From an uncultured Clostridia bacterium (lineage in GTDB: Bacteria > Bacillota > Clostridia > Oscillospirales > Acutalibacteraceae): a stretch of 7,735 bases of DNA. The position numbers and the translations under genes are program-made. The notes under the pieces were generated by a model. The model was given only the letters and a program-made list of their open reading frames with translations, had not been told where the DNA came from and ran no database searches. Where the stretch lies: assembly GCA_946610835.1 (NCBI GenBank), contig CAMOCU010000039.1:1-7735 (forward strand), given 5' to 3'. This document shows, one piece after another, positions 1 to 6,846 of the stretch (position 1 is its first letter; each line of letters opens with the position of its first letter).

Positions 1-1000
1 GGCGACCGGCACGATCCGTTCCCTCGTCTGCAAAAAGGACGGCTATGATTACGCCGCGGCCGGCGCGCTTGCCGTGCCTGCCGTGCTTGAGGACAAAGAC
101 TCAGACACATGGGCGCACAACATTTTCCGTTTTGAAAACATTCGCGGCGCTATGCAGTGCACGGAGCTTCGCCTTGTGCAGTGCGGCCCGGCGCAGGCCG
201 TGATCCGCGGCAAATACCGCTTCGGCGACAGCACGCTCACACAGGAATTCTCTCTGGCCGCGGGCGACGAGATGCTCCGTGTGCAGTGCAAGGCGCTCTG
301 GCAGGAGCCGTTTACGATTCTGAAAATGCGCTTCCCGGCAGGCGGCACAGACCCTGTCGGCACATACGAAATTCCCGGCGCATTCCTCAAGCGCCCCTGC
401 ACGGGCGACGAGGAGCCGATGCAGTCCTGGGCGGATCTGACCGTGACCTGCGCCGACGGCAAGCGCCGCGGCATTGCCGTGCTCAACGACTGCAAATATT
501 CCGTCAGCTGCCCGGGCACGGAGCTGCGCCTGACCATGCTGCGCAACGTCATTTTTGCCGACCATTACTCCAACCGCCCGGCAGCGGATTTCAACTTTAC
601 CGACGAGGGGCTGCAGCGGTTCAGTTACGCGATCTGTCCGCACGCGGACGAGGCCGAAACGGCGGATCTTACGCGCAAAGCCGCTGTGTTTAACCGCGCG
701 CCGAACGCCGTCCCTGCCGGCTACCGCAAGGGCGATCTGCCTGCCAGACAGAGCTTCCTGACCGTGACAAAGCCGAATATCAGCGTCACGGCATTCAAAA
801 AGTGCGCGGACGGCAGCGGGGATTACATCCTGCGCGCATACGAAACCGCCGGGCGCAACACAGGCCGCGTCGGATTCGTCTGTGACGGCGCTGACGCCGG
901 ATTCTGGGCGGATTTCCGTGCGCATGAAGTCAAAACCTTCCGCATCGGCCGGGAGGGATATGTGACCGAAACAGACTTCCTGGAGGGCTGCATCGAATAA
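1..1000 (+). CDS. Alpha-mannosidase, glycoside hydrolase family 38, C-terminal part (5' end outside window)
   Basis: The reading frame is open from base 2, so the window shows the last 332 residues of a longer protein; family members are usually about 850-1050 residues. GH38 enzymes hydrolyse alpha-linked mannose, often from N-glycan fragments, with a Zn/Ca-dependent nucleophile domain that here lies upstream and cannot be inspected. Visible hallmarks of the C-terminal beta-sandwich region are GTIRSLVCKKDG at the start (visible residues 3-14), DSDTW (33-37), YEIPGAFLKRP (about 122-132), a VLNDCKYS block (about 160-167), LRLTMLRN then ADHYS (about 175-190) and CPHADE (about 212). The GTG at 74 codes an internal valine, not a start, because family similarity continues upstream of it. 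No signal peptide can be judged. It is followed after 13 bases by the next gene and probably heads or belongs to an operon. The family call is confident; the exact linkage specificity is unknown. Confidence 0.9.
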   Translation, partial: ATGTIRSLVCKKDGYDYAAAGALAVPAVLEDKDSDTWAHNIFRFENIRGAMQCTELRLVQCGPAQAVIRGKYRFGDSTLTQEFSLAAGDEMLRVQCKALWQEPFTILKMRFPAGGTDPVGTYEIPGAFLKRPCTGDEEPMQSWADLTVTCADGKRRGIAVLNDCKYSVSCPGTELRLTMLRNVIFADHYSNRPAADFNFTDEGLQRFSYAICPHADEAETADLTRKAAVFNRAPNAVPAGYRKGDLPARQSFLTVTKPNISVTAFKKCADGSGDYILRAYETAGRNTGRVGFVCDGADAGFWADFRAHEVKTFRIGREGYVTETDFLEGCIE

Positions 1001-1016
1001 GGAGGCATTCCGTGTG
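1001..1016 (+). promoter_or_regulatory. Ribosome binding site fixing a GTG start
   Basis: GGAGG at 1001-1005 follows directly on the mannosidase stop codon and sits 8 bases before a GTG at 1014. The frame opened by this GTG begins with Lys-Lys-Lys and a hydrophobic stretch, a normal signal-anchor start. The next ATG in the frame would remove that segment, so the GTG start is preferred. Confidence 0.8.
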
Positions 1017-1739
1017 AAAAAGAAAACTATCCTCATCCTCTGTATTGTGCTGGCCGTTGTGCTGGCCGCGGGCGGGATCACCGCGCACCATTTTCTCGCC
1101 AAACCCCAGCACCGCGAACCGGACATGAGCAAAACGCCGATTCCCGTTTCGATCGACGCAAAGCCCGTGCTGCCGGCGCAGACGCTGCAGGATGCCGCCG
1201 CAGTACGCAGCGGGCTGCAAAGCGACCCCGCCGCGTCGGCTCCCCTGTTCGGAAAGTCATATCCTGCGCGCGTGCTCAAATCCGCGGATACTTACACGGA
1301 TGAAAACGGGCTGTCGCTGCCTGCCGTGCGCTGGACCGAGTATCTGGACGAAAACGGAAAGACAATTTATACCTATGTCATCAAAAAAGAGCAGCAGGCG
1401 GTGTATGCCGCGGACGGTACAGTTGTCTACAGCAGCGACGCCTACCGCCCCGACGCTGATTACACAACGGAGCCGATGCGCTGGTTTTACAGCGCGGGCA
1501 AGCTTGCCTGTGCCGAACTGAATTTTTACGACGGCGAAAACAACGGCAGCGCATACTACGACGCCAACGGCAAACTGCTCGCCATCCGTACCGAGTACGC
1601 TTCGACCGGCAAAGACGGGAACGTCACGCTCGAGCACATGTATCTGGACGGAGCGTTTGTCATGATCGAAGAGGAAGCATTCCGCGCGCTGATTCCGCAA
1701 ACGGACGCGCCCGCCTTCCTGCAGATCAACTGGGAATAA
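1014..1739 (+). CDS. Membrane-anchored extracytoplasmic protein of unknown function
   Basis: I do not recognise a named family. The 241-residue product starts MKKKTILILCIVLAVVLAAG, a positively charged end followed by one hydrophobic helix (about residues 5-28). There is no A/S-G/A-C lipobox at Cys10, so it is more likely a signal anchor or signal peptide than a lipoprotein. A Pro/Ala-rich linker (30-80) leads to a compact, Tyr- and Asp/Gly-rich region (90-240) with repeating short turns: YLDENGKTIYTY (110-121), YAADGTVVY (131-139), NFYDGENNGSAYYDANGKL (170-188) and MYLDGAFV (209-216). This spacing resembles MORN-variant/YwqK-type beta-hairpin repeats, but the likeness is only by eye. It lies between a GH38 mannosidase and a GtrA protein in a tight operon, so an envelope or glycan-related job outside the membrane is a reasonable guess only. 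Start GTG, with a strong GGAGG. Confidence 0.8.
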   Translation: MKKKTILILCIVLAVVLAAGGITAHHFLAKPQHREPDMSKTPIPVSIDAKPVLPAQTLQDAAAVRSGLQSDPAASAPLFGKSYPARVLKSADTYTDENGLSLPAVRWTEYLDENGKTIYTYVIKKEQQAVYAADGTVVYSSDAYRPDADYTTEPMRWFYSAGKLACAELNFYDGENNGSAYYDANGKLLAIRTEYASTGKDGNVTLEHMYLDGAFVMIEEEAFRALIPQTDAPAFLQINWE

Positions 1740-1751
1740 AGGAGGAAAAGC

Positions 1752-2261
1752 ATGGCTGAGCAATCCGCAGGCAAAAAAACATTCTGGCAGCTGGTCAAAT
1801 TCACGCTTGTCAGCCTTTTGGCGTGCATCGTGCAGGTCGTGTCTTTGGCGATTCTGTACAACATCCCTGCCATCAAAGCGCTGTCGGCGCAGCCGTTCCA
1901 CTGGTTTGTGTTTCATTACGACGTGATCCCCGGCGAGCAGTGCGGTCTGGCGCTGTTCATCGCGTTCAATACGTCCAACATTCTCGCGCAGATCGTTTCC
2001 TTCTTTGTCAACCGCAAAAAAACATTCAACGCGGACAACAATATCCCCATCACGCTGACAATTTACATGCTGTTTACGCTCGCGCTGATCTGCTTTTCCG
2101 CGTGGTTCAACCCGGTGGTGTTCACCTTTGCTGTGAATCACGGCGTTTCAAGCGCGCTGGCCACCACGATCGCAACGGCCGTGTGCAGCTGCATTCAGTT
2201 TTTCATCTACTTCCCCGTGGACAAGCTGCTCATGCGTCAAAAGAAGAAGGAGAACGCCTGA
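1752..2261 (+). CDS. GtrA-family membrane protein
   Basis: The 169-residue product has four hydrophobic helices at about residues 15-37, 64-87, 99-120 and 135-155, the layout of the GtrA/DPMS3 family. The family signature sits at the end of helix 2: FNTSNILAQIVSFFVNRKKTF (split as FNTSNILAQ, 72-80, and SFFVNRKKTF, 83-92). Known relatives, such as GtrA of O-antigen glucosylation loci, are thought to help move or present undecaprenyl-linked sugars, or to work with membrane glycosyltransferases; the substrate here is unknown. A loop between helices 1 and 2 (about 40-63) is longer than in minimal members. The C-terminus is basic (MRQKKKENA), fitting a cytoplasmic tail. GGAGG at 1741-1745 is 6 bases before the ATG, and the gene starts 12 bases after the preceding stop. 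No partner glycosyltransferase is in the window. Confidence 0.85.
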   Translation: MAEQSAGKKTFWQLVKFTLVSLLACIVQVVSLAILYNIPAIKALSAQPFHWFVFHYDVIPGEQCGLALFIAFNTSNILAQIVSFFVNRKKTFNADNNIPITLTIYMLFTLALICFSAWFNPVVFTFAVNHGVSSALATTIATAVCSCIQFFIYFPVDKLLMRQKKKENA

Positions 2262-2264
2262 ACC

Positions 2265-2951
2265 ATGTTTACCCCCGAAACGCTGGATTTTCTGGCGACC
2301 AACCGATTTATGAACAGCCGCACATGGTATGCCGAGCACAAAGACGAATTCAAGCGTCATGTTTTGCATCCGCTGATGGATATGGTGGAATTCCTTGCGC
2401 CCACGCTCGAAGAAATCGACGACCGCATTTTGACCGAACCGCGCGTTGACGTAACGATTTCACGGGTCTACCGCGACATGCGCCGCGCCAAAGGCGAGTT
2501 TTACCGCGATTATATGTGGCTGACTTTCAAGCGGGACAAACACATGTTTCCACGCTATCCGGAATTCTTTTTTGTTCTGTCGCCTGCCGGATTCAGCTAC
2601 GGCTGCGGGCAGTACGCCGCAACGCCGGAAACGCTCGCCATGCTGCGGCAAATGATTGCCGCCGACGATCCTCTGTTCCGCAAAGCGGACAAAGCGCTCC
2701 GGCGGCAGTCGGATTATGTGCTGGACGGCGAGCTGTATAAGCGCAGCAAGCGGCCGGACGCCACGCCGGCGCAGCGCAACTGGATCGACCGCAAAACACT
2801 GTGTCTGCTGCACGAGGGCGACCCGCTCAGCGCACTGTTCCGCGAGGATCTCGCCCGGCAGGTTGCACAAACCTTCCGCGCAATGCGCGCAGGATACGAC
2901 CTTTTCCTTGCCGCAACGCAGCGCGCAAACGAATTACGCGTCGACAATTAA
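2265..2951 (+). CDS. DUF2461 family protein
   Basis: The 228-residue protein matches the DUF2461 (TIGR02453) pattern: an N-terminal F..ETLDFLATNRFMNSRTWYAEHKDEF-type block (residues 2-29) in which aromatic Trp21 and the His25-Lys26 pair stand out, then SRVYRDMRRAKGEFYRDYMW (66-85), the counterpart of the family's RIYRD-R--KDK-PYK block, and a FFFVLSPAGFSYGCGQY segment (101-117) matching the family's sheet and G-GxY motif. About 210-230 residues is the usual size. It is predicted soluble, with no signal peptide or membrane helix. The biochemical function of the family is not established. The ATG is 3 bases after the GtrA stop; AAGGAG at 2247-2252 lies inside the end of the GtrA gene, so translation is probably coupled. 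The stop codon coincides with the edge of a repeat-like segment. Confidence 0.85.
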   Translation: MFTPETLDFLATNRFMNSRTWYAEHKDEFKRHVLHPLMDMVEFLAPTLEEIDDRILTEPRVDVTISRVYRDMRRAKGEFYRDYMWLTFKRDKHMFPRYPEFFFVLSPAGFSYGCGQYAATPETLAMLRQMIAADDPLFRKADKALRRQSDYVLDGELYKRSKRPDATPAQRNWIDRKTLCLLHEGDPLSALFREDLARQVAQTFRAMRAGYDLFLAATQRANELRVDN

Positions 2952-3118
2952 GGCAATACCGCACAATCGGGCTGCGCAAGGGATAAAAGGTGATTCCGGC
3001 AGAATGTACGAAAAGCCCTTCGCCATGCTGCGCAAGGCAGGGAGATGTACAACAGACGGAAAGAATCCGCTCCACCGCGCCCATCGGACTTTTGCAACAC
3101 TCCGCTGAAACAAACAAA
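2946..3118 (+). repeat. Putative intergenic repeat segment beginning AATTAAGGCAA
   Basis: This is the non-coding part of the DUF2461-copA gap. It begins with AATTAAGGCAA (2946-2956), overlapping the DUF2461 stop codon; the same 11 bases occur in inverse orientation at 6919-6929, also just downstream of a gene. Inside, GCTGCGCAAGG occurs twice (2971-2981 and 3027-3037, 56 bases apart). Short open frames cross it but have no ribosome site, no start context and no recognisable product. The right border is uncertain and is set where the A-rich tract before the terminator begins. Calling it a dispersed repeat is inference, since copy number in the genome cannot be seen. A stretch of ordinary non-coding DNA or a decayed gene are alternatives. 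Confidence 0.4.
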
Positions 3119-3151
3119 AACCTACGCCGCCGAGGTCAGCCCCCGGCGGCG
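3106..3151 (-). terminator. Rho-independent terminator of copA
   Basis: A GC-only 8-base stem, CGCCGCCG (3125-3132) pairing with CGGCGGCG (3144-3151), encloses an 11-base loop. Read on the minus strand it starts 21 bases after the copA stop and is followed by TAGGTTTTTGTTTGTTT, a good U-rich tail. On the plus strand the tail is only CTTTCGTTCC, so it may stop readthrough from the DUF2461 operon less efficiently. Confidence 0.85.
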
Positions 3152-3172
3152 CTTTCGTTCCTGATTGATTTT

Positions 3173-5593
3173 TTACCGCACCGAATATCCTGCCTTTTCA
3201 ACGGCCTCGCGCAGCGTGTTTGCGGAAATATCTTCCGTAAGCTGCACTTCAGCCGTTCCTTTTTTGTGGCTGACGGCAGCGGTACGCACCTGCGGCACTG
3301 CCAGCAGCGCCTCGCGTACACGCGCTTCACAGTGCGCGCACATCATGCCCTTGATCCGCAGCGTCCGATGCAGCGGATCGGGAACTTCCTTTTTTCGCCG
3401 CGAATGTCTGCGGAAAAGATTCAGCCGCAGCGCATTCGTGACAACGCAGAAGCTTGACAAACTCATTGCCGCCGCGCCGAACATGGGCGGCAGTTCCCAG
3501 CCAAGCAGCGGTATGAATGCGCCGGCCGCCAGCGGAATGCCGATCAGATTGTAGAAAAATGCCCAGAAAAGATTTTCATGGATATTACGCAGCGTCGCCC
3601 GGCTGAGCGCGATCGCATCCGGAACACGGTACAAACCCTCGCGCACCAGCACCACATCCGCCGCGTCGATTGCAATGTCGGTTCCGCTGCCGACCGCGAT
3701 ACCGATATCCGCCGCTGTCAAGGCAGGCGCATCGTTGATCCCGTCGCCGACCATTGCCACGCGTCCTTGCTGCTGCAGCGTGCGGATCGCCTGTTCCTTG
3801 TCGCCCGGCAGCAATTGCGCAAGCACATCATCCACGCCGGCCATCCTGCCGATCGCCTTTGCCGTGGGTTCGTTATCCCCCGTCAGCATCACAACGCGCA
3901 CGCCCATCTCCCGCAGGCGTCGCACGGCCTGCACGCTGTCGTCGCGCAGTGTATCCGCCACAGCGATGCAGCCGAGCAGCTGTGTGCCGTGTTTGAAATA
4001 CAGCGGCGTTTTTCCGGCCGCAGAGAGCGTCTGCGCCGTGTCGGAATCCGGAATTTTCAAAAATGCCGCACTGCCGCCAAGCAGCGTTTCCCCGTTATAT
4101 TCAGCGCGCAGTCCATGCCCGGGCAGCGCGCAGAAATCCGTCACCTGCGGCAGTTCCACGCCGCTCTCGCGCGCCTTTTCAAGCACGGCTTTTGCCAGCG
4201 GATGCTCGCTTTTTTGCTCGAGCGCACCTGCCAGCTGCAGCAGTGTCTGTGCCGAAACGCCCTCTGCAGGCAGAAGATCCGTCACCTTCGGTCTGCCCTC
4301 GGTCAGCGTTCCGGTCTTGTCCAGCGCAACGATCTGCACTTTGCCTGTGTTTTCGAGTGCGGCAGCTGTCTTAAACAGCGTTCCCTGCCGCGCACCGACG
4401 CCGCTGCCGACCATAATGGCCACAGGCGTCGCCAGACCCAGTGCGCACGGGCAGCTGATGACCAGCACGGAAATTGCTCGGGTCAGAGCAAAGCGAAATT
4501 CCTGCCCGCTCAGCAGCCACGCCAGCAGCGTTACGGCTGCAATGCCGAGCACCACCGGCACAAAGATGCCGGAAACCTTGTCCGCAATGCGTGCGATCGG
4601 CGCTTTACCCGCGGAAGCGTCCTGCACCATGCGGATGATCTGTGCAAGCGTCGTATCCTCGCCCACATGCGTCGCACGACAGCGCAGATAGCCCGACGTA
4701 TTGATCGTTGCGCCGAACACGCTGTCGCCGCTCTTTTTGTCTGCAGGTATACTCTCGCCCGTCAGCGCGGACTCGTCTACACCGCTCTCTCCTTCAAGAA
4801 CCTCGCCGTCCACAGGGATACGCTCGCCCGGCCGCACAACAAACAGATCACCCGCCTGCACCGCATCCACCGGAACAGTCACTTCCTGCCCGTCACGCAG
4901 CAGCACAGCCGTCTGCGGCTTGAGCGCGATCAGTCCGCGAAGTGCGTCGGTCGTTTTGCCTTTGGAGCGCGCCTCCAGCATTTTGCCCACATCGATGAGC
5001 GTCACAATCATGGCGGCTGACTCGAAATAATATTCCAGCATCTGCTGCATGACAGTCTGCCGAAACAGCAGCACAACGCTGTACACAAACGAAACAGCCG
5101 AACCGAGTGCTACGAGTGTGTCCATATTGGGCGCACGGTGCCATGCCGCGCGGAAACCGCTGACGAAAAAGTGACGGTTGATCAGCAATATCACCGCGCT
5201 CACCAGCAGCTGGAACAACCCCATGGCCACATGGTTGCCGTCAAAAAATGCAGGCAGCGGCCAGTGCCAGAGCATATGTCCCATGGACATATACATCAAA
5301 AACAACAGCAGCACCGCCGACGGCACGAGCCGCCGCACCCATACGCGCACAGGATTTTCCGGCTGTACAGCCGAAGCTGCGGGCGCTGCAGGAGCGCCCT
5401 TTTCTGCCGCACCGTATCCGGCACGCGTCACAGCACCGATCACGGCCTCGCTCGACGCTTCGCCCTGCACCTGCATCGTGCCGGTCAGCAGATTGACGCT
5501 GCACGCCGTCACTTCCGGCAGTGCGGAAACCGCCTTTTCCACACGGGCGCTGCATGCGGCGCAGCTCATGCCCGTTACGATATATTGTTTCAT
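3173..5593 (-). CDS. copA: Cu(+)-exporting P1B-type ATPase with N- and C-terminal HMA domains
   Basis: The 806-residue protein uses ATP to pump Cu(+) out across the cell membrane. In order it has an HMA domain with GMSCAAC (8-14; Cys11 and Cys14 bind copper), a variable Ala/Pro linker (66-80), the first membrane helices (about 88-205), the actuator TGE (278-280), the membrane metal site CPC (381-383), the phosphorylated aspartate in DKTGT (425-429), the nucleotide-binding SEHP (462-465), TGDN (571-574) and GDGINDAP (616-623). The last membrane helices carry YN (681-682) and MSLSS (710-714). CPC + YN + M-SS is the P1B-1, Cu(+)-type signature. After a basic linker (728-740) comes a second HMA domain, GMMCAHC (749-755), to the C-terminus. 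Start ATG with GGAGG (5599-5603) 5 bases upstream. No csoR, copY or copZ gene is adjacent; the second HMA may act as a built-in chaperone or sensor, which is inference. All catalytic motifs are intact. Confidence 0.97.
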   Translation of the reverse strand: MKQYIVTGMSCAACSARVEKAVSALPEVTACSVNLLTGTMQVQGEASSEAVIGAVTRAGYGAAEKGAPAAPAASAVQPENPVRVWVRRLVPSAVLLLFLMYMSMGHMLWHWPLPAFFDGNHVAMGLFQLLVSAVILLINRHFFVSGFRAAWHRAPNMDTLVALGSAVSFVYSVVLLFRQTVMQQMLEYYFESAAMIVTLIDVGKMLEARSKGKTTDALRGLIALKPQTAVLLRDGQEVTVPVDAVQAGDLFVVRPGERIPVDGEVLEGESGVDESALTGESIPADKKSGDSVFGATINTSGYLRCRATHVGEDTTLAQIIRMVQDASAGKAPIARIADKVSGIFVPVVLGIAAVTLLAWLLSGQEFRFALTRAISVLVISCPCALGLATPVAIMVGSGVGARQGTLFKTAAALENTGKVQIVALDKTGTLTEGRPKVTDLLPAEGVSAQTLLQLAGALEQKSEHPLAKAVLEKARESGVELPQVTDFCALPGHGLRAEYNGETLLGGSAAFLKIPDSDTAQTLSAAGKTPLYFKHGTQLLGCIAVADTLRDDSVQAVRRLREMGVRVVMLTGDNEPTAKAIGRMAGVDDVLAQLLPGDKEQAIRTLQQQGRVAMVGDGINDAPALTAADIGIAVGSGTDIAIDAADVVLVREGLYRVPDAIALSRATLRNIHENLFWAFFYNLIGIPLAAGAFIPLLGWELPPMFGAAAMSLSSFCVVTNALRLNLFRRHSRRKKEVPDPLHRTLRIKGMMCAHCEARVREALLAVPQVRTAAVSHKKGTAEVQLTEDISANTLREAVEKAGYSVR

Positions 5594-5618
5594 TCCGACC
5601 TCCGATTGAAAGAGCTAT

Positions 5619-5648
5619 GCACACAGTATAGCACACATATGAACATAT
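5619..5648. promoter_or_regulatory. Candidate operator repeats over the copA -10 and spacer
   Basis: GCACACA occurs at 5619-5625 and again at 5631-5637 with the -10 box between them (12-base period). Next to it ATATG and CATAT form an inverted repeat (5637-5641 and 5644-5648) inside the spacer. Such placement would let a repressor block RNA polymerase. It does not match the CopY box TACAnnTGTA, and I see no clear CsoR-type GC-rich palindrome, so the regulator is unknown and chance occurrence in AT/AC-rich DNA is possible. Confidence 0.35.
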
Positions 5649-5654
5649 TGTCAA
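5625..5654 (-). promoter_or_regulatory. copA promoter
   Basis: On the minus strand a perfect -35 box TTGACA (5654-5649) and a good -10 box TATACT (5630-5625) are separated by 18 bases. Transcription would start near 5618, giving a leader of about 25 bases before the copA ATG with its GGAGG. The 18-base spacer is close to the optimal 17 and shorter than the 19-20 bases of MerR-type (CueR) promoters. Confidence 0.8.
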
Positions 5655-5672
5655 TCATTGCAGATATCAGAT

Positions 5673-5701
5673 TTGCATTTTTTGCGCAATTGTGGTATGC
5701 T
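5673..5701 (+). promoter_or_regulatory. Promoter of the PHP gene with extended -10
   Basis: TTGCAT (5673-5678) and TATGCT (5696-5701) are spaced by 17 bases, and TG at 5693-5694 makes an extended -10 (TGGTATGCT). Transcription would begin near 5708, about 18 bases before the ATG at 5726. The promoter is back-to-back with that of copA, with 18 bases between the two -35 boxes. Confidence 0.65.
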
Positions 5702-5708
5702 TTGCGCA
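5681..5708. promoter_or_regulatory. Candidate operator: TTTGCGCA direct repeat around the PHP -10
   Basis: TTTGCGCA is repeated exactly at 5681-5688 and 5701-5708, a 20-base period or about two helical turns, with the -10 box in between and the second copy covering the likely transcription start. The first copy contains the 8-base palindrome TTGCGCAA (5682-5689). The arrangement is typical of a repressor binding two sites on one face of the DNA, but no regulator gene is present to support it. Confidence 0.35.
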
Positions 5709-5725
5709 GGAAAGAAGGGATCGCC

Positions 5726-6745
5726 ATGCAATTCATCCGCCCCACACAGTTCAAAGCGAACTTTCACTGCCACTCCACGCTGTCCGACGGGCGCCTTTCG
5801 CCGCAGCAGCTCAAAGACATGTACAAGCAGCAGGGGTATTCCATCCTGTCCATCACCGATCACGAGCGGCCGCATGACCACAGCGCCATGAACGACGACG
5901 ATTTTTTAATGGTCACGGGTTACGAGGCATACATCCGCCCCGACCCGGAATGCCGGTTCGACGTATTCACACAGGAGATTCACCTCAATCTCCTTGCACG
6001 TGACCCGCACAACACAGATTTGATCTGCTGGAATGACAAGTGCGTGAAATATGTCAAAGACCCTGCTGCGCGCGCCGCCATGCACCGCTTCGGCAGCGAG
6101 GAACCGCGCCGCTACACGCCCGAATACATCAACCGCTTTATCGCAACAGCCAATGAGGACGGTTATCTGGTCACGCTCAACCACCCGGTCTGGTCGATGG
6201 AAGAACATGCGCAGCTGTTTCAGTACGACGGCTATTTTTCCATGGAGATGTGCAACTTCAGCGCATACCAAAGCGGACTGAGCGAATACAATGCCGCGCT
6301 GTATGACATGCTCTTGCGGCAGGGCAAACGTGTGTTTGTGCACGCTGCGGACGACAATCACAACGAAATCGGCCCCGGCAGACCGGGCGACGATTCCTTC
6401 GGCGGATTCACGATGCTCTGCCTGCCCGGGGACACGCTCCGGTACGACGGCGTGTTCGCTGCGCTTGACGCCGGAGATTTTTACGCGTCTATGGCGCCGC
6501 AGATCCGCTCGCTGGAAATCAGCGGCAGCGAAGCGCACATCGAGTGCTCCCCTGCCGCGCGGATCGCGATGCTCTTTGGCGCCAAGGACACGCGTGCTGT
6601 TTTTCCGCAGCATTTCGGCGAAGCGGTCACCGAAGCCGATTTCCGCATTCCGGACAAGGCCGCCTATGTGCGCTTTACCGTCACGGACGAGCGCGGTCGC
6701 CACGCCGATACGCGCGGATATTTCCGGGACGAATTCGACCGGTAA
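5726..6745 (+). CDS. PHP-domain metal-dependent phosphoesterase
   Basis: The 339-residue product is a stand-alone PHP-domain protein, a family of multi-metal hydrolases acting on phosphoester bonds. The metal-ligand motifs are all visible: HCH (His14, His16) with Asp21, TDH (Asp45, His46), YEA (Glu67), IHLN (His86), NHP (His153) and HAADDNH (His206, Asp209, His212). Residues from about 215 on form a beta-rich C-terminal part ending in HADTRGYFRDE, common in clostridial PHP proteins of this length. There is no polymerase or histidinol-phosphatase signature and no signal peptide, so a cytoplasmic enzyme with an unknown phosphate substrate is expected. The frame is open far upstream (to 5138), but that part is the shadow of copA; the ATG at 5726 starts just before the conserved domain, has AAGGGA at 5715-5720 as a moderate ribosome site, and fits the promoter. 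It is divergent from copA; no terminator with a T-tract follows it. Confidence 0.9.
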   Translation: MQFIRPTQFKANFHCHSTLSDGRLSPQQLKDMYKQQGYSILSITDHERPHDHSAMNDDDFLMVTGYEAYIRPDPECRFDVFTQEIHLNLLARDPHNTDLICWNDKCVKYVKDPAARAAMHRFGSEEPRRYTPEYINRFIATANEDGYLVTLNHPVWSMEEHAQLFQYDGYFSMEMCNFSAYQSGLSEYNAALYDMLLRQGKRVFVHAADDNHNEIGPGRPGDDSFGGFTMLCLPGDTLRYDGVFAALDAGDFYASMAPQIRSLEISGSEAHIECSPAARIAMLFGAKDTRAVFPQHFGEAVTEADFRIPDKAAYVRFTVTDERGRHADTRGYFRDEFDR

Positions 6746-6846
6746 CCCCTTCGGTTGTCGTTGCTCGACACTCCGGAATATCTGTTACGGAAAATCGCGT
6801 CCTCTATCGAACTGCTTCACTTTCATCTTCTTCCGGTTTCCTGAAA
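6746..6846. other. Non-coding stretch between the PHP gene and the inverted repeat
   Basis: No gene is supported. A short hairpin TGTCG-TTGCT-CGACA (6756-6770) lies just after the PHP stop, but no T-run follows, so termination there is doubtful. The rest is pyrimidine-rich on the plus strand (for example CTTCACTTTCATCTTCTTCC around 6813-6832) and could belong to the same repeat unit as 6847-6929. Confidence 0.4.

Noticed and set aside
74..76. GTG as start of the mannosidase
   Set aside because: Family similarity (GTIRSLV...KDG) continues upstream to the window edge, so this is an internal valine.
101..1279. 392-codon open frame on the minus strand
   Set aside because: Antisense to the mannosidase and the following gene, composition Arg/Ala/Val-rich without domains; shadow frame.
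1257..2141. 294-codon open frame on the minus strand
   Set aside because: Antisense to two well-supported genes with good ribosome sites; the product shows no recognisable domain.
2990..3457. Small plus-strand open frames across the DUF2461-copA gap
   Set aside because: No ribosome site or recognisable protein; they run through a terminator and into antisense of copA.
3578..5020. 480-codon open frame on the plus strand
   Set aside because: It lies entirely antisense to copA, whose motifs are all intact, and its His/Arg-rich product is typical of a GC-rich shadow frame; no ribosome site.
5138..5725. Upstream extension of the PHP frame
   Set aside because: It overlaps copA and the divergent promoters; the PHP domain starts right after the ATG at 5726, so the longer form is an accident of the open frame.
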